From Parapristionchus giblindavisi (taxonomy: Eukaryota; Nematoda; Chromadorea; Rhabditida; Diplogasteridae), in assembly GCA_943737045.1 (NCBI GenBank), contig CALSFV010000143.1, positions 1-64,000 on the forward strand: a stretch of DNA of 64,000 bases. The letters run 5' to 3'. The position numbers and the translations under genes are program-made. Below the pieces are notes generated by a model. The model saw nothing but the letters and a program-made list of their open reading frames with translations. It was not told the origin of the DNA and did no database searches. This document shows positions 49,306 to 59,476 of the stretch, one piece after another. Within the stretch, counting starts at the first letter, position 1; each line of letters opens with the position of its first letter.

Positions 49306-52235
49306 ATGACCATTGATGCTAATAAAGCCGAGTCCTTGTTGTGTATGGACAAGGCTCGACAAGCTCTCAAGGATGGAGATTTTGGAAAAGCAGAGCGAAT
49401 GTTAAATAAGGCAAAGAAGATGGATCCGAATCAGGATATATCATGTACATTTTAATACAATTTCTTTCCATAATATTTTGTATGATTCCAGTTCTGATGA
49501 AGAAAGTCAAATCAATGGGATCGTCTCAATCTTCATCTGATTCTCCATCCGCTGACCGTAGTTATGCTCATGATGATCATTATGATGAAACAAACGTTCG
49601 GAGTCGGAAACCAACGCGTACTAATAACACACGTTAGTTCTTATCAGTCTTTTGTTAGCGATATTCTCATTTTTTTATAGAAGAAACGAAATCTTCCACA
49701 CCTAAGCATTCTCCATCCAGACAAGCAAATGGTAATGCTCATCGATCAAAGAGTGGTGAAAGAATGCTATTGGGAGTTCATTATACAAAGGTATCTTCAT
49801 TCACATCTTTCATACTAGCATATATTTATTGGATAGTCAATCATAATCAATGCTGTCTTTCAAGGAAGAAGTGACTCTAGTGGAACGTATTCGACATTGT
49901 AAAGATTATTATGAAATACTAAAGGTGCAAAAGGTACATTTTCGCATAATATATTGAATAACATTCTATAAGCGATGTTATAGGATGCGTCTGACGCTGT
50001 GATAAAGAAAGAATATAGGAAGTTGGCTCTTCAGCTTCATCCTGATAAGTGTAGAGCACCTCATGCTACTGAAGCTTTCAAAGGTCATTTTTTTATTATA
50101 AAACAATTTGCTCTTCCCTGGTATTGAAAATATCGATATTATATTTCTTTCTATTTCTCAATATAACCTTGTTTCAACAGATAAAAATGTTGTTTTAAGC
50201 ATAGTGTAAATGTTTTACTTGTAGCTCTGGGTAATGCATATGCAGTTCTATCGGATAAACAGAAGAGAGCAGCATATGATGTACATGGATCTGATGGTAC
50301 AACTGAAAGAAGAGGAAGAGGAGATTACTTTGAATATGATTATGGAAGAGGTTTTGAAGGTAATATTTATATTAATGAATGAATAATCTTGATGATGAAT
50401 TGATTTAAGCTGATATATCACCTGAAGAGATCTTTAATATGTTCTTTGGTGGTGGATATGGTGATATAAATGGATTCCGTAGAAGAAATCATTTCCATCA
50501 AGCACAACAACATCATCCTCAACATGGTGATGTAAGTACATCTTTCTTATACAATGCACATTACTAATGTGGTAGTGCAAAACTATTTTTTTATCTTATT
50601 TCTTTTTTTGTGATATTCCTCTGTGAAAAATCATCCATATAGACATATTGATTAGTAAAATAATATATCTTTTGCTCTCACCATAGCATTTTTTTCTTCT
50701 TCTAGAGAACATTTATGGGGAACAAAATTCGCTAGTCCATGTGTTAGCAAAGTAAATTATATGAGAGGAATCGCGAGAAAATCGACCGTTTCGGAGGGTC
50801 CGCGGACATAGAAATTTCGACCCCCTGAAAAATTCAGATTGAGTACTTAGAACGATGCTCTATCGAACTGCGTTGGCCGAATTTGCATATCTGCTCTCAT
50901 TTTCGAGTAACGGTACGTCAAAGTTGGCAGGTACGGTATTTTTGGCTCGAGTGTGCGTCAGAAAAAGGATCATAACTCCGTTCAAAATAATGATAGAAAT
51001 TTTTTCAAAAAAAGCATCGAAAGAGGAGACCTTGGGCAACATTTCCCAGTTGATGACGTCATTTATCGACCATGCGCCGGTGCGGGGCGGTCGGTTTTAT
51101 GAAAAAGTGACGTAACTTTCCTAATCGGAAAAAGTGCACTTTTCTTCTATGCGCGTTTTGTTGCGCCCATATGTGTCTAAAAATGACCCAAGTTTCAGAG
51201 GATTTGAGAAATGCAAAAAAAGCGTTGATTTTAGTGACGCGACCTCGGACCTGTCATAGGAAAAAACGGCTTATTCCTTTATCAAGAAACAGCAAAGGAG
51301 CTTAAATGACTCAAAAACATCCAAAAAAGCATTACGATCTCAAAATACCCATATATGACAGTTATTTGAAACACAAAATCACCGAGTTCCGAAAAATTTG
51401 AAAAAAACCCATATTTTGCTTTTCCACGTGGAAAAAACGTCTCGAGACTGATCAGTAATGTTAATTAATCTTTATAATATTTCTTATAATGTTTTTGAAC
51501 ATTTATGTTTTTGGAAGTGAAGGCCTACCTGCTCTTAGAGCCGAGATATTCGCCATCGAGATTACACGCGCGCGCCCCAACTCCGCGCGACTGCTCATCA
51601 TCCGCTCTCTCACTCCCACACGCTCTTTCGTGAACAGACACGGAGAGAAACCCATATGTGTCTAAAAATGACCCAAGTTTCAGAGGATTTGAGAAATGGA
51701 AAAAAAGCGTTGATTTTAGTGACGCGACCTCGGCTTATTCCTTTATCAAGAAACAGTAAAGGAGCTAAAATGACTCAAAAACATCCGAAAAAACATTACG
51801 AGCTCAAAATACCCATATATGACAGTTATTTGAAACACAAAATCACCAAGTTCCCAAAATTTGAAAAAAACATATTTTGCTTTTCCACGTGGAAAAAACG
51901 TTTCAGTAATGTTAATTAATCTTTATAATATTTCTTATAATGTTTTTGAATATTTATGTTTTTGGAAGTGAAGGCCTACCTGCTCTTAGAGCCGAGATTT
52001 CCGCCATCGAGATTACACGCGCGCGCCCCAACTCCGCGCGACTGCTCACCATCCGCTCTATGACTCCCTCACGCTCTTTCGTGAACAGACAGGGAGAGAA
52101 AAAAGGAGAAGTTAGACTAACATATGGCAACTACACGAAATGGAGATGTTAGAAAACTGAGCGAACAGAGTTCCATTTGAACAACAAAGAACGAGTGTGA
52201 CCCCCCCCCCCCCAAACCTTCCTCGCGCGCGCGCG

Positions 52236-52291
<56 letters not shown>

Positions 52292-53151
52292 TCAAGGAAT
52301 GATGAAGTACAATGTCAAAACCAATGTTAGATAAGATACATTTATTAGAGAAATAAGTCATAATTCAAAACAATTAACACTGAGATAACATATTACAAAG
52401 ACATCCGTTGTATCATGTTACTATGTTACTATTGCTATCACTATTACTATGTTTAGTAAATCAATTGATCTCGCACCTTCCCCCCATCCCCATCCACCTC
52501 TCTTTTAATAATTTTATTCTGTCACATATTTGTTTTGCACTCGAACACTTTGTAGTTGTTGAAACACCCTTGCGGTGTACGATAAATAAATAAATAAAAT
52601 AAGCAAAATCATTCGAGGCGTCGATGTAAAGAGGTACCGCTCTAAAAACACCGAGCGGGTTCGAACCCCGGTTCGATCCAAATCTTTTGCTGATTTTCGC
52701 AGACACAAAAAACGTCTTCCAAGGAGTTTTTCGTGCTAAGAATGATGAAACAAGTTGTTTTGAGTCATTCTGAGCTGGAAAACGTTCATTTTATGGCAAT
52801 ACATCTCTTCTCAAAGGGTAATTGAGGCGGATGGACGCGCAGCGACCTTCCGCGCTAGCGAAATGCTCTTCGAGCGCTAAAAGTATAAAACGCTCGCAAG
52901 TAAAACAATTTATGGATCCCCCTAGCACTGCTAGTAATCTACTACAAATTATTGTTAATCCATCACACATATAATTTGTCTATGTCTCATTCGATCACTA
53001 AACTAAAAACATCTTTAAAACATCCGTTTGTCATCCATTTCTCTTTGTAATATGTTATCTCAGTGTTAATTGTTTTGAATTATGACTTATTTCTCTAATA
53101 GATGTATCTTATCTAACATTAGTTTTGACATTGTACTTCATCATTCCTTGA

Positions 53152-53215
<64 letters not shown>

Positions 53216-55228
53216 GAAGGTTTGGGGGGGGGGGGGGGCTCACACTCGTTCTTTGTTGTTCAAATGGAACTCTGTTCGCTCAGTTTTCTAACATCTCCAT
53301 TTCGTGTAGTTGCCAGATGTTAGTCTCTCTTCTCCTTTTTTTCTCTCCCTGTCTGTTCACGAAAGAGCGTGTGGGAGTGAGAGAGCGGATGATGAGCAGT
53401 CGCGCGGAGTTGGGGCGCGCGCGTGTAATCTCGATGGCGGAAATCTCGGCTCTAAGAGCAGGTAGGCCTTCACTTCCAAAAACATAAATGTTCAAAAACA
53501 TTATAAGAAATATTATAAAGATTAATTAACATTATTGAAACGTTTTTTCCACGTGGAAAAGCAAAATATGGTTTTTACAAATTTTTCGGAACTTGGTGAT
53601 TTTGTGTTTCAAATAACTGTCATATATGGGTATTTTGAGCTCGTAATGTTTTTTCGGATGTTTTTGAGTCATTTTAGCTCCTTTGCTGTTTCTTGATAAA
53701 GGAATAAGCCGAGGTCGCGTCACTAAATAAAGGAATAAGCAGAGGTCGCGTCACTAAAATCAACGCTTTTTTTCCATTTCTCAAATCCTCTGAAACTTGG
53801 GTCATTTTTAGACACATATGGGTGCAACAAAACGCGCATAGAAGAAAAGTGCACTTTTTCCGATTAGGAAAGTTACGTCACTTTTTCATAAAACCGACCG
53901 CCCCGCACCGGCGCATGGTCGACAAATGACGTCATCAACTGGGAAATGTTGCCCAAGATCTCCTCTTTCGATGCTTTTTTTGAAAAAATTTCTATCATTA
54001 TTTTGAACGGAGTTATGATCATTTTTCTGACGCACACTCGAGCCAAAAATACCGTACCTGCCAACTTTGACCTACCGCTACTCGAAAATGAGAGCAGATA
54101 TGCAAATTCGGCCAACGCAGTTCGATAGAGCATCGTTCAAAGTACTTAATCTGAATTTTTCAGGGGGTCGAAATTTCTATGTCCGGGGGGTGGTCGAACC
54201 TCTGGCGATTCCTCTCATATATGATTCATGAATTAGTATATGGATTGAATAATGATATATTGATTAATTGATTAATACCATTATAGAGTACATTTACTCC
54301 TCTTCTTCAATTAGCTCCTCTTCTGTTTATACTTGTACTTGGTCTAATCACTCAACTAATGGTTGGAGATCCTCCATTCTCACTCAATCAATCCAAGTAT
54401 TCATTTATTCATATTTCATTACTTTCATTCATAGGTCGAAAAATATGTTAAAAAGTACCAAGCATGACCGGATTTTGAGCTAAATTTACCAAAATCGAAA
54501 AACCTGACCGGATTTAGAAAACCGATAACGTAGCTATTCGACCTATGCTTTCATTACTTTCATTGTCTTCGTAATCATTACAATATATTCAAATATTTCA
54601 GTAAATACACAGTGGGGAGACAAACTCGTGAATTGCATGTGGTGTACTATGTGAAGAAAGACTTTGAGACTGCATACAAAGGACGGATAGATACGGTATT
54701 TATTATTCATTATAGTTATTTTTAATACCGTATTTACTGAGTACTATAATTTATGATGAATAGGTAGATCATTCACCTTCGCAGATCTTACTGTATTTAT
54801 ATATAACTATATATTATATTTTATCTACATGCACACGCATGCAACGACACATGAAAATTATATGAACAAAAATAAATAGGTGATGATATTGACTTCGCTA
54901 TCTAGACTATATATTTATATTGATGTGATGTATGTGAAAATTAAGGTTGAACAACAAGTAGAAGATGAATATATCAATCAATTACGGATGCATTGTTATA
55001 AGGAACAAAATCAGAGTTAGTTTTCATTTTTATTTGTGTTCCCAGTTTATACAGAAGATATAATAGTGTAGTCATAGATAGATAGATGACAATGATATTG
55101 ATATTTTGATTGTAGAAGAAACAATGAAATATCGTGCCCGTCTATATCATGATGCAGATCTACTTAAACGTGCCGAGTCTATGCAAATGCCTAATTGTAT
55201 TCGTCTACAACAAATATTCTCTCATTGA
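49306..55228 (+). CDS. DNAJB12/DNAJB14-type ER membrane J protein
   Basis: A type-II co-chaperone of the ER membrane that recruits cytosolic Hsp70 for ER-associated degradation. The N-terminus [20 protein letters not shown] is the family's TPR-like start. Next is a serine-rich linker, then the J domain ([38 protein letters not shown] with the HPD motif near 50040, [19 protein letters not shown]). A G/F-type segment with [11 protein letters not shown] follows. After a 3.7-kb intron, the transmembrane exon gives [20 protein letters not shown]. The conserved luminal domain follows: [20 protein letters not shown] and [19 protein letters not shown], ending [10 protein letters not shown] before TGA. 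The big intron (about 50533-54285) holds a 3.5-kb inverted-repeat element; a smaller element lies in the next intron. Confidence 0.93.
52227..52292. repeat. (CT)n microsatellite in inverted-repeat element
   Basis: CG-alternating then CT-dinucleotide run next to a C13 tract at ~52201. It is mirrored by a GA run at 53152-53211 and a G-tract at ~53224. Confidence 0.9.
52615..52681 (+). other. tRNA-like fragment in the loop of inverted-repeat element copy 1
   Basis: A 6-bp stem CCGCTC / GAGCGG with a 10-nt loop is followed by CGGGTTCGAACCCCG. This matches a tRNA T-arm and the RNA polymerase III B box (GGTTCGANNCC). The rest of a cloverleaf is not convincing, so I do not call a tRNA gene. The same segment occurs at ~61376-61440. 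Confidence 0.5.
54430..54547. mobile_element. CATAGGTCGAA-family element, copy C
   Basis: Begins CATAGGTCGAAAAATATG and ends AGCTATTCGACCTATG, with one internal repeat. It lies in an intron of the J-protein gene and is in the opposite orientation to copy B. Confidence 0.85.
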
Positions 55229-55669
55229 TTCAATCGGGTTCATCTTATCTAATCTATCTATCTATTCTCATTCAAACACGTGTCTTCTATTCTATTCAAT
55301 CTATCCATTCATTCATATACAATATATAGTTAATGTTCTAGTCCTATGTACTTCTTACTAGTTAGATATCTCATTTAATTGAGTTCTCAAATAGTTTGCA
55401 CAACCACAACTATCTCATTCGGGTATTATACTATTCTATATTAACAATTTCTGTGATCGAAGTTGTTTTTGCCCTTTTTTCATTCTTTTTCACCATACAA
55501 AGATTGTTATCTACATTTATAGTTTAAATTGTAAATAAGTGTAAGCCATCGAAAGAAAGAATAGATAAAGATCTTATTGATACTCTTAAATCATAATAAT
55601 GTATTGATATAGGGTTATCTCTTCATTATCTTACAATTAGGTGACATCTAGGTGTTGGTTATCTCTTCA
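55229..55669. other. Convergent 3' spacer with a 44-bp tandem duplication
   Basis: 3'UTR-type AT-rich sequence. A 41-bp stretch starting GGTTATCTCTTCATTATC occurs twice (55613-55653 and 55657-55697); the second copy overlaps the end of the next gene. Confidence 0.6.
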
Positions 55670-57810
55670 TTATCTTACAATTAGGTGACATCTAGGTAAA
55701 ATATATCGAAATAGAAGCATGAATATAGCCAGTATGATGACAATTGCCCATGCCTACAATGATATTGATTAGATTGATAGAGACTGCAGTATACCTTTCT
55801 TATGGAACTTTAACTTGAATTGGTTGTGTATCAATTATAATATGAGTAGAACTCTTCTTCTTCTTCTTTTTATCAATTCTCTTTTTCATATTCTCTGATT
55901 CCTTGACTATATTCCATGATTGTGATTGATTAGATTGATCAATTAGAAGATGAAGGAATTGATGATGAATGAACTACTCTTTCATTCTTAATATCAATAT
56001 CAATTCATTATTCATTTAATCGTTATGAGTATAACCTTAGCTGATTTGATAGAATCATTTGATTGTAAAGATAGACTTGATACTGTAGTATTAGCTGTAG
56101 CTTGTAGTTTACAATGAGCTACTCTGAATTATGATAATGATACTAATAATGAATGAAGTGATTATGAAAACCTCCCATATGGATCAAGATTGATTTAGAT
56201 GGAACTATTATAGATGGAACCATACAACTTCAACTTTCGGAGACTTTAAATAAACATTAATTAAATAAAACAATTAAGTAATGAAGAACTTGAGCTAGAA
56301 TTAGATCCAGTAAGAGAAAAATAAAGACGAAGAAACTGAATAATTCGAAGATTTAATTGAATATAGAAGAAATTTATCTTCTTGATCTGTAAATATAGAT
56401 ATTATTTAATTACTAACGATATACATTAAATACTTACATTGGTGGACTAGTCAGTTTACATCTTTTTTTTTCTTCTCATTTCCTTTTTCTTCTTTTCTTT
56501 TCTATCTTTCTTTGTCTTTCTATTCAATTCACTCAATGATATATCTACTGTCTTTCCAATATCATTCCCATCTACCTTAATCGATATTTTGCTCATTCAT
56601 ACAGTATACCTTTATTGACCTCTTTCGTTCTTCCTTCTTCATATAGGGTGATGTAAACAATAAATTGTGGCAAACTTGTGCTTTTTGCAGGTGCGTGACA
56701 AGGATTGACAACTTTATCGCACCCAATTGCAGTCAGACATCAAATTTAATACAGATTGTTGTCAATGTGTCTAATAAATATTAGTGGTTGCAATTAATGA
56801 ATGAACTGTTGACAGACAAGAAAAATGAGAATGATACAAGTCATGACCAGAGAAATGTGCTTCTTTCTAGTCAGACAACAAAAAATCTTATTTTTGATGT
56901 CAATCGATTCTTGCCTTCTCATTGACATCAAAACGAATATTTTTTGTTGTCTGAATAGAAAGAAGCACATTTCTCTAGTCATTCCATTTTTTGGTGCATT
57001 TTCACATCCTCATAATAATGAGACGATAGTTCATTAGTCAAAGCGGCGCACCTCAGACGGGTTTGGTGACGCGGCGGAGAGTGTGACAGAGAGAATCATT
57101 TGATGCCATCTCGCACGCACACCCTCTCTAATGCAGCCCACCAAACCCGCCTGGCATCCGCCTCGCCCTCTTTATAAGTTGGAAAACGTGATTAGCCATT
57201 CATTGTTGCCTCGCTATTACAGAGGCTGAACTAACGTGTTCTGACATGTATCATCCTCAGTTTTCTTGTCTGTCTACAAAATAGTCACTATCTGTTGCCA
57301 CATTTATTTATTTCATACTTTTGACTACAATCGTTTTACTTTTTGAAGTCTGACAACAAAATTCTCCGATAAAGTTGTCAATCGTTTGCCGTTGTCACAC
57401 ACCTGCAAAAAGCACAAGTTTGCCAAAATTTATTGTTTACATCACCCTATATGTATAGATAGGTGGTGGATACACCTTCCATATTCTATTATTCAATCCA
57501 CTGACAATGATACAGTAATCTTTGATCTTTGATCTTTTACTTACATTGAATTGTTCGCCGTCTTGTTCACGTTCTGAAAATCGATATAAATAAACCAATT
57601 ACAGTATAACAATTACTACCTGATTATTAAGGTTTTCCATTCTTTCGATAGTACTGTAGATACTTGTATATTGTAGATACTGTAGTCTTTTGTAATATAT
57701 AATAGTATATGAATAGAATAAAATGTATGTTTACCTCTTTGAGTTTTACCATTGATAAATGACTTCACACTTATATCAACTTTCAATTCTTCATCTCCAC
57801 CTTTCTTCAT
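55670..57810 (-). CDS. Putative tail-anchored membrane protein, unrecognised
   Basis: A tentative spliced model. Exon 1 (57810 down) encodes MKKGGDEELKVDISVKSFIN, and exon 2 continues REWKTLIIR. After a transposon-bearing intron come a charged stretch (GKTVDISLSELNRKTKKDRK) and segments QIKKINFFYIQLNLRIIQFL, SMVPSIIVPSKSILIHMGG-like and VAHCKLQATANTTVSSLSLQ. Near the end a basic stretch with KKRIDKKKKKKSS and IIIDTQPIQ is spliced to AWAIVIILAIFMLLFRYILP, a hydrophobic C-terminal segment of ~20 residues followed by a few polar residues and TAA. That suggests a C-terminal membrane anchor facing the cytosol. Several joins are uncertain and two internal exons contain stops in alternative frames, so the model may be wrong in detail. 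No family assigned. Confidence 0.4.
56641..57452. mobile_element. 0.8-kb MITE with nested palindromes
   Basis: Left ATATAGGGTGATGTAAACAA and right TTGTTTACATCACCCTATAT are inverse. TIR similarity extends ~90 bp (both contain TTGTGCTTTTTGCAGGTG or its inverse). Inside is a second palindrome (about 56846-56987, GAGAAATGTGCTTCTTTCTA facing its inverse). A third, GC-richer one at ~57040-57160 has GACGGGTTTGGTG facing CACCAAACCCGCC. It lies in an intron of the putative tail-anchored gene. No coding capacity. Confidence 0.85.
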
Positions 57811-58152
57811 TATACATTCAACTACAAATGATTTAATTTTCCATTATTTGCATTGTTCAATACGTGTGATTCAATTATAATATGTTAATTATATATTTAT
57901 CATGTCAACTATTATGTACATTGAGTGGAGACAATCATATTAATAGACAATCGATCGATATGATAAGAGAACAAATGTTTATTGTTTCTGCGTGAGATAA
58001 GAGGGGACAATGGATTACGGTAGATTAAAGATCAACGGGGATAGACTCCTGAGTGGATTGGAATGCGTGTTGAAGCAGGGATTACTGTAGATGAATCGTT
58101 ATAATCTTGAGCATATGTATAATGGACGATAAGACGAGAAGGCACAGACATA

Positions 58153-58560
58153 TCAGACCGTACCAGTGTGTCCCGAGTGGAAAGTGTGTGATTCCACCTG
58201 AGAATACCGTAATCAATCAATAATCAATAAAAGATTTTATTCACCATACCCCTCCATGACCGTAACCACGAGGTCCAAATAGAGCTCCATAACAACGATT
58301 ACAATACGGCTTTCCTTCATGCTATGATTATCGATTAGAAAAGATATTGATTACAATATAATACAGTATACCTCAGAATGAGATCCAGCAGAAAGAGTCT
58401 TCTTGCATGCTTCATTCTCACATCTTAGACAGGGTCGATGCCAGTCAAATCCAATTGATGATACTCTTTCAGCTAAAAAGATCAAAGATCATTTAAGTAT
58501 GAAGAGATTATTAAACTAACCAAAATATACTGGTTTATGACAACGAGGACAAGCAGGCAT
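58153..58560 (-). CDS. Single-LIM cysteine-rich protein (CRIP type)
   Basis: Four exons (58521-58560, 58372-58472, 58250-58321, 58153-58197) encode 85 aa. One LIM zinc module starts at residue 1: [19 protein letters not shown], then DWHRPCLRC with C-x2-C, then [21 protein letters not shown] glycine-rich tail ends [16 protein letters not shown]. Length and the .ESHTF ending are typical of CRIP1 or single-LIM muscle proteins. All eight zinc ligands of one LIM domain appear present. Such proteins act as adaptors in cytoplasm and nucleus. The start is the family start; stop TGA at 58153-58155. Confidence 0.93.
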
Positions 58561-59476
58561 TGTAGATAGTTCTAATAAATATAATATAATGAATGGATTG
58601 AGATAATAGAGGAATATGGGAGAAATGATAGTTGATTGAATAGAGAACTTGCGAGACAAAAGAAGAAGAATGAAAGAAAACCGGTGAGAGATGAAAAATG
58701 ATAGAGATATTCAATTGAATAATCCAACTGTGATTATGTAAATGAATGAATATGAATAAACCAAATGAGAGAATGAAATAGACAACGAGAAATTGATTTC
58801 ATTGTACTTCTAATATCAAAATGATGTTATAAAAGGAAAATATCGTAATTGGAGTGAGCACGATGTATTGAATGAAAGGAAGAAGAAGAAGTACAAAAGA
58901 GACCTAAGGGTAGAAGGTTATACAAGTATGAATAGAATATAATCGGATAAAAGAAGATCATATGATCTATTCATATGAGATACCTAATAGAATGAAGGAA
59001 AGATAGACTCAATACTATCATCTTCTATACATTATTTACCAATGTATTCACTCCTTTCTGTTGAGTGGAAGGCAATTCTTTCTTTCTCTTCTTCTCTCTA
59101 TGTACATTTAGAGTCTCTTCTATATCTATTCATACCAACATTTAATTCAATTCCTCCATTTCAAAATCGATTGAAGGTCACTATAACCAATCGATATCAT
59201 CCCATGTACAGTATGAACAACAAGAACCAATCAATATATTGATATTATACGGGTAAAACATTGTATTATAAGATAAACAGTATATTACAAGTACATAATA
59301 CGCAATACAACTCATGTCATGAATTAACATCTATGTTAACTAATATATTCTAAGACCTTTTTTTAAACGAACAATTTCGATACGATAATAAATGAATGAT
59401 AGTATAGTGGATGAGATATGATAAAGCAATGGAAATAAGAAGTTGTATGACAGATGGATGAATGGATAGTTTGTTT
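58561..59476. other. Intergenic region upstream of the LIM gene
   Basis: About 900 bp, AT-rich, with GAAGAAGAAG runs. It should include the LIM-gene promoter and the 3'UTR of the next gene. A 66-codon open frame at 59042-59242 (+) has no recognisable character and I do not call it. Confidence 0.5.

Larger units (their letters stand above)
50758..54221. mobile_element. 3.5-kb composite inverted-repeat element, copy 1 (J-protein intron)
   Basis: The ends are TATATGAGAGGAATCGC and its inverse. Arms 50758-52402 and 53042-54221 are largely complementary, around a ~640-bp loop. The left arm carries an internal duplication (51124-51480 repeated near 51648-51940). Mirrored features include a C/G homopolymer and a CT/GA microsatellite in each arm. 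No transposase or polymerase domain was seen. The 3.1-kb copy at 60034-63095 is very similar. Confidence 0.85.

Noticed and set aside
52615..52681. Functional tRNA gene
   Set aside because: Only a T-arm-like region and one stem are convincing; no full cloverleaf with D-arm, anticodon loop and paired acceptor.
58032..58220. 62-codon frame overlapping the last exon of the LIM gene
   Set aside because: Out of frame with the spliced LIM protein, whose GGVESHTF ending is the family ending.
59042..59242. 66-codon plus-strand frame
   Set aside because: No conserved features, AT-rich spacer context.
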